The position numbers and the translations under genes are program-made. Below are positions 52,083-59,573 of a stretch of DNA of 64,000 bases, piece by piece. The DNA lies in the NCBI GenBank assembly GCA_964443745.1, contig CAYUEN010000006.1, positions 9,661 through 73,660 on the forward strand, written 5' to 3'. The notes below the pieces were generated by a model. That model made no database searches, had not been told where the DNA came from, and saw nothing but the letters and a program-made list of their open reading frames with translations. How positions within the stretch are numbered: position 1 is the stretch's first letter; each line of letters begins with the position of its first letter. This DNA comes from CAYUEN01 sp964443745 (GTDB lineage: Bacteria; Campylobacterota; Campylobacteria; Campylobacterales; QNZT01).

Positions 52083-52450
52083 TACAACACCTCCGGAGCG
52101 AGTGAAACGATTTTCATAAAGTTTGCGTATCTCACTTCACGACTGACCGGTCCAAAAATCCTCGTTCCGATCGGTTCGTTTTTCGAATCGAGGATCACGG
52201 CCGCATTCTCGTCGAAGCGGATGAGCGAGCCGTTTTCTCTCTGAATCTCTTTTTTCGTACGAACGATGACCGCTTTGACCACCTGCCCTTTTTTCACTTT
52301 TCCGTTCGGAATCGCTTTTTTGACGGAGGCGACGATCACGTCTCCGACACTCGCGTATCTTCTTTTGCTTCCACCCAGTACTTTGATGCACATGATCTCT
52401 TTGGCACCGCTGTTGTCGGCTACCGCCATTCTCGTAAAACTCTGTACCAT
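52082..52450 (-). CDS. rplN: 50S ribosomal protein L14
   Basis: A 122-residue L14 beginning MVQSFTRMAVADNSGAKEI, the standard N-terminus. GSKRRYASVGDVIVASVKKA follows. I place the ATG at 52450, sharing one base with the rpsQ stop (TAATG). The frame is open further upstream within rpsQ but is not L14. Confidence 0.98.
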   Translation of the reverse strand: MVQSFTRMAVADNSGAKEIMCIKVLGGSKRRYASVGDVIVASVKKAIPNGKVKKGQVVKAVIVRTKKEIQRENGSLIRFDENAAVILDSKNEPIGTRIFGPVSREVRYANFMKIVSLAPEVL

Positions 52451-52701
52451 TACTTCACTCCCTGAGAGACGATCTCTTTGAGTCTGAAAGATTTTCTTTT
52501 GGAAAGCGGTCTGCACTCGATCGCACTGACCACATCTCCGACATTCGTCTCGTTTTTCTCATCATGAACCAGATATTTTTTGAATCGTTTGACGATCTTT
52601 CTATATCTGGGATGGACCACTTTTCTCTCTACCAACACAGTCGCCGTCTTGTCACCGGCTTTCTTGACTACCGTACCTTGTATTTCTCTCTTTAAAGCCA
52701 T
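52450..52701 (-). CDS. rpsQ: 30S ribosomal protein S17
   Basis: An 83-residue S17 with an OB fold. EIQGTVVKKAGDKTATVLVERKVVHPRY and the C-terminal VVSAIECRPLSKRKSFRL are typical (partly quoted). It lies between rpmC and rplN. Confidence 0.98.
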   Translation of the reverse strand: MALKREIQGTVVKKAGDKTATVLVERKVVHPRYRKIVKRFKKYLVHDEKNETNVGDVVSAIECRPLSKRKSFRLKEIVSQGVK

Positions 52702-52714
52702 CTTTATGCCTTAA

Positions 52715-52912
52715 TCATTTATTGGCGTTAGCGTTGATCGCCGTTTTGATACGGGCGATATCACGTCTAACTTCTTTGATCTCGTTCGGATTGTTCAGCT
52801 GCATCGTCTTGAGTTTCGCTCTAAGTTTGAACAGCAGCAACTTCTTCTCTTTCAACAGTTCGTTGAGTTCTTTAACGCTTTTCTCTTTGATTTCAGTAAA
52901 CTTCATTTTCAT
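52715..52912 (-). CDS. rpmC: 50S ribosomal protein L29
   Basis: A 65-residue helical hairpin protein near the exit tunnel. EIKEKSVKELNELLKEKKL and IKEVRRDIARIKTAI are diagnostic. Its start overlaps rplP by 20 bases; a second ATG two codons on (52906) is equally possible. Confidence 0.96.
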   Translation of the reverse strand: MKMKFTEIKEKSVKELNELLKEKKLLLFKLRAKLKTMQLNNPNEIKEVRRDIARIKTAINANANK

Positions 52913-53318
52913 TCTCTCGCGTTATGATTTTGGTTTTGAACGGAAGCTTGTGTTTTGCCAGGGTCAACGCCTCTCTGGCTAACGTTTCACTCACTCCCGC
53001 CATCTCGAACACGATCCTTCCGGGCTTGATGTTCATGACCCATTTTTCGACGGCACCCTTACCTTTACCCATTCTCGTCTCGAGAGGTTTTTTGGTCAGA
53101 GGCTTGTCCGGAAAGACACGAATCCACGATTTGGCTTCTCTCTTGACATGTCTTGTCATCGCGATCCTCGCCGCCTCTATCTGGCGGGAATCGATACGAC
53201 CCGCTTCGACCGCTTTGAGAGCGATCTCGCCGAACGCGATCGTGTTGCCTCTGTAGGATTTTCCTCTGTTTCTACCTTTTTGCTGTTTTCTGTACTTCGT
53301 ACGTTTTGGCATCAACAT
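52893..53318 (-). CDS. rplP: 50S ribosomal protein L16
   Basis: A 141-residue L16 starting MLMPKRTKYRKQQKGRNRG. RIFPDKPLTKKPLETRMGKGKGA-type stretch (here RVFPDKPLTKKPLETRMG) is the hallmark. It shapes the A-site region of the 50S subunit. Confidence 0.98.
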   Translation of the reverse strand: MLMPKRTKYRKQQKGRNRGKSYRGNTIAFGEIALKAVEAGRIDSRQIEAARIAMTRHVKREAKSWIRVFPDKPLTKKPLETRMGKGKGAVEKWVMNIKPGRIVFEMAGVSETLAREALTLAKHKLPFKTKIITRENENEVY

Positions 53319-53320
53319 GA

Positions 53321-54013
53321 CTATTCACCTCTTCTTTTTCTGGATCTGGCAGGCTTGCTCTCTTTGGGTTCGGCCTGGATTCCCTTCGTCAATACTTCAC
53401 CTTTGAAAATCCAGACTTTGACGCCGATAATACCGTATGTGGTATGCGCTTCGGCAAAACCGTAATCGATTTTCGCTCTGAGTGTATGCAGAGGCACACG
53501 CCCCTCCAGATACCACTCGGTCCTGGCCATCTCGGCACCGCCGAGTCGTCCCGCGACTTGTACCTTGATCCCTTTGGCACCGCTTTTCATCGCACCCTGA
53601 ATCACCTTTTTCATCGCCCGTCTAAACGCCACACGTCGTTCCAACTGCGTCGCTACGTTTTCCGCCGCAAGCTGTGCGGAAATCTGAGGTTTTCGCTCCT
53701 CTTTGATGTTGACGTTCACCTCTTTGCCGACGAGTTTGTTGAGCTTTTGGCGCAGTTTTTCGATATCCGCACCCTTTTTACCGATAATGATACCGGGTCT
53801 GGCAGAAACGACGGTCACTCTCAGCTTCTTCGCCGTTCTTTCGATGATGATCTGGCTCACTCCCGCATAATAGAGCTCTTTTTTCACGAAAGATCTGATT
53901 TTATGGTCTTCACCGACGTTGGAGACAGCAGTCTCTTTCGATGGGTACCATCTGGAATCCCAATTTCTGTTCAGTCCCAGTCTTAAACCAATAGGATTAA
54001 CTTTCTGACCCAT
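53321..54013 (-). CDS. rpsC: 30S ribosomal protein S3
   Basis: A 230-residue S3. MGQKVNPIGLRLGLNRNWDS at the start, the KH domain VSARPGIIIGKKGADIEKL, and the C-terminal domain with KGIKVQVAGRLGGAEMART are all present. It lines the mRNA entry site. Starts 2 bases after rplV. Confidence 0.98.
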   Translation of the reverse strand: MGQKVNPIGLRLGLNRNWDSRWYPSKETAVSNVGEDHKIRSFVKKELYYAGVSQIIIERTAKKLRVTVVSARPGIIIGKKGADIEKLRQKLNKLVGKEVNVNIKEERKPQISAQLAAENVATQLERRVAFRRAMKKVIQGAMKSGAKGIKVQVAGRLGGAEMARTEWYLEGRVPLHTLRAKIDYGFAEAHTTYGIIGVKVWIFKGEVLTKGIQAEPKESKPARSRKRRGE

Positions 54014-54015
54014 TC

Positions 54016-54363
54016 TTAAGACTCCTTCTCTGTTTTTGTTTCTTTTGCCACGGTCCCGACCTCTACCATAATATGTGATGTTGGTTTGTGAATTCTGGAG
54101 GCACTACCTCTCGCTCTGGGTTTGAATCGCTTCAAAACCGGCCCCTTGTCGACTCTGCAAGAGAGAATCGTCACCTCTTCGGGCTCGTAATCGCCATTGG
54201 CGACCGCGGACGCGATCACCTTGGAGATGATGCCGGCAGCCTTGTTTGGCATAAACTCGAGTGCCGCCAGCGCTTCTTCGGCATTCATACCCTGCACTTC
54301 ACGCGCGATCAATCTCGCCTTGGTGGGAGAGAGTCTGATAAATTTCAACGTCGCTTTACTCAT
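54016..54363 (-). CDS. rplV: 50S ribosomal protein L22
   Basis: A 115-residue L22. SPTKARLIAREVQGMNAEEAL and the tunnel-lining hairpin with LKRFKPRARGSASRIHKPTSH (partly quoted) are diagnostic. The hairpin reaches the exit tunnel near the macrolide site. Confidence 0.98.
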   Translation of the reverse strand: MSKATLKFIRLSPTKARLIAREVQGMNAEEALAALEFMPNKAAGIISKVIASAVANGDYEPEEVTILSCRVDKGPVLKRFKPRARGSASRIHKPTSHIMVEVGTVAKETKTEKES

Positions 54364-54373
54364 CTCTCACCCC

Positions 54374-54652
54374 TTAGCCTATCTTCTTCTGTACGGAGCC
54401 TTTGTGCCCCTTGAACGTACGTGTGGGTGCGAATTCACCCAGTTTGTAGCCGACATGGTTTTCGGTGATATAGACGGGTACGAAATTTCTTCCGTTGTGA
54501 ACCGTAATGGTCAGACCGATCATATCGGGCAGAATCATACTCCTTCTCGACCATGTCTTGATCGGTTTTTTGTCACCGCTCTCTTTGGCTTTGATCACTT
54601 TTTTCATCAAATGGTCATCAACGAATGGACCCTTTTTCAAACTTCTCGCCAT
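54374..54652 (-). CDS. rpsS: 30S ribosomal protein S19
   Basis: A 92-residue S19. MARSLKKGPFVDDHLMKKV, WSRRSMILPDMIGLTI and HVGYKLGEFAPTRTFKGH are standard. It sits at the head of the 30S subunit with S13. Directly adjacent to rplB. Confidence 0.98.
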   Translation of the reverse strand: MARSLKKGPFVDDHLMKKVIKAKESGDKKPIKTWSRRSMILPDMIGLTITVHNGRNFVPVYITENHVGYKLGEFAPTRTFKGHKGSVQKKIG

Positions 54653-55483
54653 CTATCTTCCTTTTCTTCTGGAAATGATCAATTTATCGCTCGCTTTTTT
54701 GCGTCTTGTTTTGTACCCTTTCGTAGGCATACCCCATGGACTCACGGGATGTCTGCTCGCATTGGTTTTACCCTCACCACCACCATGCGGGTGATCGATA
54801 GGGTTCATCGCGGAACCTCTGGTCTGAGGCCTGATACCTCTGTGGCGGTTACGACCCGCTTTACCGATGACGATGTTGGACCACTCTTCGTTTCCGACGG
54901 TTCCCACGGTCGCCATACACTCGCTTAGAATCTGTCTCATCTCGCCGCTGGGGAGTCTGAGAATGACGTACTTCTCCTCCTTGCCCATCAGTTGCGCGTA
55001 TCCGCCGGCACTTCTGGCGATCTGGCCCCCTTTGCCGGGTTTCATCTCGATATTGTGAAGGATCGTTCCCACCGGAATGTTTTTGAGTTTCATCGCGTTG
55101 CCCGGCTTGATATCCAGACCCGACTCCGCCGATGCTACCTTATCTCCTACTTTCAATCCCGAAGGCTGGAGGATATATCGTTTGTCGCCATCCGCATAGG
55201 TAATCAACGCGATACGGCAGTTTCTGTAAGGATCGTATTCGATCGCCGTAACTGTTCCTTCGACTCCGAATTTTCTTCTTTTGAAGTCGATGATTCTGTA
55301 GAGTTTCTTCGCACCAGCCTGCTTGTGGCGGGAGGTGATACGACCATTGTGATTTCTACCCGCACTTCTTGGAAGCTTTTTGAGCAGTTTGGATACGGTC
55401 GGTTTACCGGTAATGTCGCTGGAATCGATTCCAGTCATATACCTTCTGCTGGGGGTATAGGGTTTGTATGATTTGACTGCCAT
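54653..55483 (-). CDS. rplB: 50S ribosomal protein L2
   Basis: A 276-residue L2, needed for subunit association and peptidyl transfer. GRNHNGRITSRHKQAGAKKLYR and the C-terminal RGSAMNPIDHPHGGGEG with its conserved His are clear (partly quoted). Confidence 0.98.
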   Translation of the reverse strand: MAVKSYKPYTPSRRYMTGIDSSDITGKPTVSKLLKKLPRSAGRNHNGRITSRHKQAGAKKLYRIIDFKRRKFGVEGTVTAIEYDPYRNCRIALITYADGDKRYILQPSGLKVGDKVASAESGLDIKPGNAMKLKNIPVGTILHNIEMKPGKGGQIARSAGGYAQLMGKEEKYVILRLPSGEMRQILSECMATVGTVGNEEWSNIVIGKAGRNRHRGIRPQTRGSAMNPIDHPHGGGEGKTNASRHPVSPWGMPTKGYKTRRKKASDKLIISRRKGR

Positions 55484-55484
55484 A

Positions 55485-55766
55485 TTATATCTCCAAACTT
55501 TCTATTTTCGCGCCTTCAGGCAGTGTGACATAGAATTTTTTGTAATCGTCACGTTTTCCCTCGACACCTCTGAATCTCTTGACCTTACCACTCATACGCA
55601 TCGAATTCACTTTGAGCGGGATGAAACCGAAATACTCTCTGAGCACCTCTTTCAATCCGTTTTTCGTCATGCGGGGTGTTGTCTGAATCACGACGACACC
55701 GTTCTCCTGAAGGCCCAAACTCTTTTCGGTATATAAAATTGATTTAATATCTGTAATATCTGCCAT
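55485..55766 (-). CDS. rplW: 50S ribosomal protein L23
   Basis: A 93-residue L23, which sits at the tunnel exit and binds trigger factor and SRP. ILYTEKSLGLQENGVVVIQT and IPLKVNSMRMSGKVKRFRG (partly quoted) match the family. It lies 1 base after rplD and 1 before rplB. Confidence 0.97.
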   Translation of the reverse strand: MADITDIKSILYTEKSLGLQENGVVVIQTTPRMTKNGLKEVLREYFGFIPLKVNSMRMSGKVKRFRGVEGKRDDYKKFYVTLPEGAKIESLEI

Positions 55767-55767
55767 C

Positions 55768-56382
55768 TTAGCCCTCTTTCGTTAATTTTTCCAATACGCT
55801 TTTTTCGATCACGATTGCATCGAGTGCAGCTGCCGTATATCCATTGAGTTCGTTGGGTTCGATCAGATAACTGGTTGGAAGATTTCTAAACGCCAGGAAC
55901 GTCTTTTCATCCACCAACTCTTTGACGACCAGAGCACCCCTTACTCCAAGGGTTTTGATCATTGCCGCCGCATCTTTCGTTTTCCCGGATTCTACACTGA
56001 TCGTATCGACGACGAAGAGTTTGTCGTTCTTCGCTTTTTCGTTGATCGCATACAGCAACGCCGCTCTCTTTTGCTTCTTGTTCACTTTCTGGTCGTAATT
56101 GCGGTTGTTTCGCGGTCCATGGGCGATTCCACCACCTACCCAGATGGGGCTTCGATTGGATCCTGCTCTCGCTCCGCCTCTTCCCTTCTGGCTCCAAGGC
56201 TTTTTGCCACCACCACTTACCTCTGCACGTGTTTTGGTGTGTGCGGAGTTCGCTCTGAGTGCCGCCTGATACGATTTGACATAGAGATACAGATTGTGTG
56301 CACTGACCTCTTCGAATTTGGACGGGAGTTCAAACTCTCCACTCGCCTTGAGATTGTTGTCCAGTACGATTGCCTTACTCAT
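55768..56382 (-). CDS. rplD: 50S ribosomal protein L4
   Basis: A 204-residue L4. The tunnel loop KTRAEVSGGGKKPWSQKGRGGARAGS (key residues) is diagnostic. In E. coli L4 also represses the S10 operon through its leader; whether that happens here is unknown. Overlaps rplC by 4 bases. Confidence 0.98.
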   Translation of the reverse strand: MSKAIVLDNNLKASGEFELPSKFEEVSAHNLYLYVKSYQAALRANSAHTKTRAEVSGGGKKPWSQKGRGGARAGSNRSPIWVGGGIAHGPRNNRNYDQKVNKKQKRAALLYAINEKAKNDKLFVVDTISVESGKTKDAAAMIKTLGVRGALVVKELVDEKTFLAFRNLPTSYLIEPNELNGYTAAALDAIVIEKSVLEKLTKEG

Positions 56383-56960
56383 TTCACTATCCTTATTTTT
56401 CCTAACGCTCCGTTCGCCCCGGGAACAGAACCTTTCAACGCCAATACACCGGTCTCAGCATCGAAAGATACGATTTCGTTTTTCACGGTCGTTTTCGCAT
56501 TGCCGTAGTGTCCGGCCATTTTCTGCCCTGGCTGAACGCGTCCGGGCCATTCACAGTTACCGATAGAACCGACACGTCTGTGGAATCTGGAGCCGTGCGC
56601 ACCCGGACCTCCCGCGAAATTCCACCGCTTCATCGCACCCGTGAAACCTCTTCCTTTGGAGTTGAAGCTGCTTTTGACCACTTTCGCCTCTGTCAAAGGG
56701 GTCGTATCGAGATCACCCGCCTCTTCGTTACTCACTTCGAGTGTCATAAAAGCGTTGAACTCGGGTGTGAGATTGTATTTTTTCTGCTGTCCAGCCACCG
56801 CTTTGTTGCTTTTTTTTCCTTTGCTATACGCGACGATCGCTTTTTTGCCCTCGGTGATTTCACACACTTTCGCGTCTACGACTTTGACCAGTGTCACCGG
56901 TACGCTGGGTACACCGACCGTTCTGCTCATTCCTATCTTTTCAACGATATATTCCATCAT
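56379..56960 (-). CDS. rplC: 50S ribosomal protein L3
   Basis: A 193-residue L3. It begins EYIVEKIGMSRTVG and has the central FNSKGRGFTGAMKRWNFAGG and HGSRFHRRVGSIGN stretches that reach the peptidyl transferase centre. Two ATG codons are adjacent; with GAGGGG upstream the second (56957) may be used. Confidence 0.97.
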   Translation of the reverse strand: MMEYIVEKIGMSRTVGVPSVPVTLVKVVDAKVCEITEGKKAIVAYSKGKKSNKAVAGQQKKYNLTPEFNAFMTLEVSNEEAGDLDTTPLTEAKVVKSSFNSKGRGFTGAMKRWNFAGGPGAHGSRFHRRVGSIGNCEWPGRVQPGQKMAGHYGNAKTTVKNEIVSFDAETGVLALKGSVPGANGALGKIRIVK

Positions 56961-56967
56961 ACCCCTC

Positions 56968-57279
56968 CTATTTGCCCATCGCTCTTACTTCTACGTTGAC
57001 CTCTGGAGCAAGATCGAGCTTCATCAGAGAATCGACGGTATCCGTCGTGGCGGAGACGATATCGATCAATCTTCCGTGCATTCTCATCTCGAATTGTTCT
57101 CTTGAATCTTTGTTGATGTGAGGAGATCTCAGTACCGTGTACTTTTTGATCTTTGTAGGCATAGGAATCGGGCCTCTGATTTCGGCTCCGGTTCTTTTGA
57201 CTGCGTCTACGATAGCAGCAACAGACCTGTCCAAAACTCTGTGATCATAAGCTTTGAGCTTAAGTCGTATTTTTTCCAT
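56968..57279 (-). CDS. rpsJ: 30S ribosomal protein S10
   Basis: A 103-residue S10 (also NusE in antitermination). It begins MEKIRLKLKAYDHRVLD and has GPIPMPTKIKKYTVLRSPH. I use the ATG at 57279, with AAGGGA upstream; the open frame continues 25 codons further into the leader and promoter, which is not coding. It is the first gene of a 29-gene run. Confidence 0.98.
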   Translation of the reverse strand: MEKIRLKLKAYDHRVLDRSVAAIVDAVKRTGAEIRGPIPMPTKIKKYTVLRSPHINKDSREQFEMRMHGRLIDIVSATTDTVDSLMKLDLAPEVNVEVRAMGK

Positions 57280-57300
57280 TTGTTTCCCTTGAAAGAACTT

Positions 57301-57316
57301 GTCGGACGCATCCGAC
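57301..57316 (-). promoter_or_regulatory. Small hairpin in the S10 leader
   Basis: A 6-bp perfect stem, GTCGGA/TCCGAC with a 4-base loop, is located just downstream of the S10 promoter and 22 bases before the rpsJ start. It is small compared with the E. coli S10 leader and may be a minor structural or regulatory element. Confidence 0.4.
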
Positions 57317-57332
57317 GCAAATTTGAGCGCAA

Positions 57333-57361
57333 AGTATACTATACAAAAAATCAAAAGTCAA
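57333..57361 (-). promoter_or_regulatory. Sigma-70 promoter of the S10 supercluster
   Basis: On the minus strand, TTGACT (57356-57361) and TATACT (57333-57338) are spaced by exactly 17 bases, the best promoter in the window. It would start transcription about 47 bases before rpsJ and could drive the whole run of ribosomal protein genes. Confidence 0.8.
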
Positions 57362-57590
57362 CAATTTTCGGGCTTTTTGCTATATTTACATCAAGATTTT
57401 TTCCTTTAAAGAAGGAAATAAATAGCACTTTATCGAGTATGGATAGTTCGAAAAATTAAGAATGTTTTTATAGCTATATATTGATAGTATCTCACTAATA
57501 TTTCTTTAGTCTTTATTTATAAATTTATTTAAGGATAAATTTAGCGCCTTTGTACTATCATATCATTATATATTACCGAAGGAGTCAAAG

Positions 57591-58037
57591 ATGAAACAGT
57601 TTGAAAACGCACTTTTGATCGTCGCCGATCTGGGAGAGCTGAAAGTCTTCAGAGTCGTCAGAAAAGAGGGAATATTCGATAACGAACTCAAAATCTCCTA
57701 TGTGCCCGAGCCGGTAACGGATCTCGATTATATCGCGGGTCACAGAAAACTTCAGGACCTCGTCAGTGACGAAGCGGGAAGGTTTGGACACAGTCATGGG
57801 GAAGCACACAATCTCGAAAGCGAAATTAAGCAGCGAACGATCAAGGATATCGCTACGGATATCGCCACGATCAGCGAACATGAAAAGGCGGACAAGCTGC
57901 TTCTGGCATTTCCCAAAGAGCATTTTCAGGAGTTGATGGAAAAACTCTCCCCCGAAATCAAGTCGAAAATCATCAAAGCCATCGAGGCCGATCTGGTCAA
58001 AACACACCGCGACGAACTCCTTACCTATTTCAAATGA
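57591..58037 (+). CDS. Host-attachment (AtsA-like) family protein
   Basis: A 148-residue soluble protein matching the family named 'protein required for attachment to host cells'. It has an N-terminal LLIVADLGELKVFRV strand-rich part. A middle segment with several His/Glu (GRFGHSHGEAHNLESEI) follows. The C-terminal half is conserved: KLLLAFPKEHFQELMEKLSPEIKSKIIKAIEADL (partly quoted). There is no signal peptide, so a direct role in attachment is doubtful, and the family name comes from one plant-associated case. GAAGGAG precedes the ATG. It stands alone, back to back with the S10 operon over about 310 bases, and ends at a hairpin. The function is open. Confidence 0.75.
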   Translation: MKQFENALLIVADLGELKVFRVVRKEGIFDNELKISYVPEPVTDLDYIAGHRKLQDLVSDEAGRFGHSHGEAHNLESEIKQRTIKDIATDIATISEHEKADKLLLAFPKEHFQELMEKLSPEIKSKIIKAIEADLVKTHRDELLTYFK

Positions 58038-58057
58038 GAGACGGTTTCCCGTCTCTC
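58036..58057 (+). terminator. Hairpin after the host-attachment family gene
   Basis: A 9-bp perfect stem, GAGAGACGG/CCGTCTCTC with a TTTC loop, begins in the stop codon. The trailing sequence is pyrimidine-containing but not a T-run. It separates this gene from the rpiB promoter. Confidence 0.55.
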
Positions 58058-58091
58058 AGATACCGCCTCCTTACCTTCTTCAACAATCTTT

Positions 58092-58100
58092 TGTTATAAT
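58092..58100 (+). promoter_or_regulatory. Probable rpiB operon promoter
   Basis: TATAAT at 58095-58100 with an extended -10 TG (TGTTATAAT) follows CAATCTTT, 40 bases before the rpiB ATG. A second TATAAT at 58133-58138 overlaps the ribosome-binding region and is probably coincidental. Confidence 0.6.
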
Positions 58101-58140
58101 CACTATTAGACACGAAACTCGACAAATGAAGGTATAATGA

Positions 58141-58572
58141 ATGAAGTTTTATATTGCGACCGACCATGCCGCCTTTTTTTTGAAAGAGGATGTCAAGGCG
58201 ATATTGGCGGATCTGGGAAACGAAGTCGTCGATCTGGGACCGGAAAACGAAGAGAGGGTCGATTATCCCGATTTCGCCCACAAACTCTGCCGGAGAGTCG
58301 GCGCAGACGAGGGAAGTTTCGGAGTGCTGATCTGCGGCACGGGGATCGGTATGAGCCTCGCGGCCAACAAACATCCGGGTATCAGAGCCGCTCTTTGTCA
58401 TGACGCCTATACGGCCGAAATGGCCAGAGCGCACAACGACGCCAACGTTCTCTGCTTCGGCGCACGTGTCGTGGGGCTGGGAGTGATCGAGTCGATCTGC
58501 AAAGCGTGGTGCGAGACTGCGTTCGAAGGCGGCAGACACGCCCAGAGAGTCGCGAAAATAGAGCAGATATGA
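58141..58572 (+). CDS. rpiB: Ribose-5-phosphate isomerase B
   Basis: A 143-residue isomerase of ribulose 5-phosphate and ribose 5-phosphate. IATDHAAFFLKEDV is the N-terminal signature. The active-site Cys is in GVLICGTGIGMSLAANK, and DYPDFAH carries a catalytic-site His. It leads a plus-strand operon whose order (rpiB, membrane protein, apt, dedA, pepA, ychF) I recall from Helicobacter and Campylobacter. Confidence 0.96.
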   Translation: MKFYIATDHAAFFLKEDVKAILADLGNEVVDLGPENEERVDYPDFAHKLCRRVGADEGSFGVLICGTGIGMSLAANKHPGIRAALCHDAYTAEMARAHNDANVLCFGARVVGLGVIESICKAWCETAFEGGRHAQRVAKIEQI

Positions 58573-58575
58573 TCG

Positions 58576-58908
58576 ATGCTGGCTGATTGGCTGATCTACA
58601 CGATTTTCATTTTCGTCATTCTCTATCTGACGATCATGCTCTTTTATACCAAAGCTCTCTACGAAAAAGAGAAAAAAAGCAGCGCGATCAAACAGCAAAA
58701 CATCAAAGACGCGCAGCTTCTGATCAGAAAATATCGTGTCCAGTTGCAGCGGGCGATCGGTGATATCGACATCCTTACCGAAGAGCTCAACAAAGTCAGA
58801 AACGATATCAAGACACTCAGGGCGAGAAATTCGCAGCAGCGGCTGGAAAACGACCAGCTCACACAGAAGATCAAAGAACTCGAAGAGCGCATCGAAGCGC
58901 TGATATAG
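58576..58908 (+). CDS. Small membrane-anchored coiled-coil protein
   Basis: A 110-residue protein of unknown family. One N-terminal membrane helix (about residues 3-27, WLIYTIFIFVILYLTIMLFY) is followed by a long charged coiled coil (about 35-110; heptads in LRARNSQQRLENDQLTQKIKEL). The anchor sequence and positive-inside rule put the coil in the cytoplasm. It starts 3 bases after rpiB. In Helicobacter and Campylobacter an uncharacterised gene occupies the same place between rpiB and apt. It may be a scaffold or membrane-organising protein, but that is a guess. Confidence 0.75.
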   Translation: MLADWLIYTIFIFVILYLTIMLFYTKALYEKEKKSSAIKQQNIKDAQLLIRKYRVQLQRAIGDIDILTEELNKVRNDIKTLRARNSQQRLENDQLTQKIKELEERIEALI

Positions 58909-58927
58909 CTGATATAAAGGAGAAGAG

Positions 58928-59011
58928 ATGGGAATCGAAACGGTAGGCTACATCGCCTTTGGAATCTTTACATTGATCGCGTTGGCTCTGAAAATCGTGG
59001 TCTTCAAATAG
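58928..59011 (+). CDS. 27-residue single-helix membrane peptide upstream of apt
   Basis: A short frame, ATG at 58928 to TAG at 59009-59011. The peptide begins MGIETVGYIAFG and ends in a hydrophobic helix and KIVVFK, so it looks like a small membrane protein. AAGGAGAAGAG is a very good ribosome site 1-10 bases upstream. It fills the whole space between the coiled-coil gene and apt. Its first 21 bases match the start of apt in 18 positions, so a local duplication is also possible. It is too short for family recognition. Confidence 0.55.
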   Translation: MGIETVGYIAFGIFTLIALALKIVVFK

Positions 59012-59012
59012 G

Positions 59013-59573
59013 ATGGGAATGGAAACGTTAAGCATAAGGGACAAAGAGTATCTGCTCGGCACAATCAGGGATGTCAAGGATTTTCCAAAGCCCGGAATCG
59101 TTTTCAAGGATATCACGACACTTCTGAAAGATAAAGAGGCATTCTCCTTTCTGATGGACCATCTGGAAAGCCGTTACAAAGAGATGGATCTCGATTTTAT
59201 CGCGGGTATCGACAGCCGAGGCTTCATCTTCGGTGCCGCGCTCGCCGACAGACTCGGTCTGGGCTTCGTGCCGATACGCAAACAGGGAAAACTTCCCTAC
59301 ACGACGATCGGAGAGAAGTATGCGCTGGAGTACGGTTTTGACGAGATAGAGATCCATATCGACGCTTTCAGCGGCGAGAAGAAGAAACCCGAAGTTTTGC
59401 TGATAGACGACCTGATCGCCACGGGCGGCACGGCCAACGCGGCGGTCAATCTGATCAACAAATCGGGCGCTCACTGCAAAGAGGCGTGTTTTATACTGGA
59501 GCTCTCCTTTTTGGAGGGAAGTACGCGACTCAAAGAGCAAACGACCGTCTACAGCGTTCTGGAGGTGAGCTGA
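59013..59573 (+). CDS. apt: Adenine phosphoribosyltransferase
   Basis: A 186-residue purine salvage enzyme that makes AMP from adenine and PRPP. The PRPP loop is VLLIDDLIATGGTANAAV. PKPGIVFKDITTLL and GIDSRGFIFGAALA are Apt signatures. The ATG at 59013 is used, but the second Met (59019) is also possible. Its TGA overlaps the trpB ATG (TGATG). Confidence 0.96.
   Translation: MGMETLSIRDKEYLLGTIRDVKDFPKPGIVFKDITTLLKDKEAFSFLMDHLESRYKEMDLDFIAGIDSRGFIFGAALADRLGLGFVPIRKQGKLPYTTIGEKYALEYGFDEIEIHIDAFSGEKKKPEVLLIDDLIATGGTANAAVNLINKSGAHCKEACFILELSFLEGSTRLKEQTTVYSVLEVS

Noticed and set aside
57483..57565. TGATAGTA and TACTATCA inverted 8-mers upstream of the host-attachment family gene
   Set aside because: Short, about 70 bases apart and in AT-rich DNA; not distinguishable from chance.
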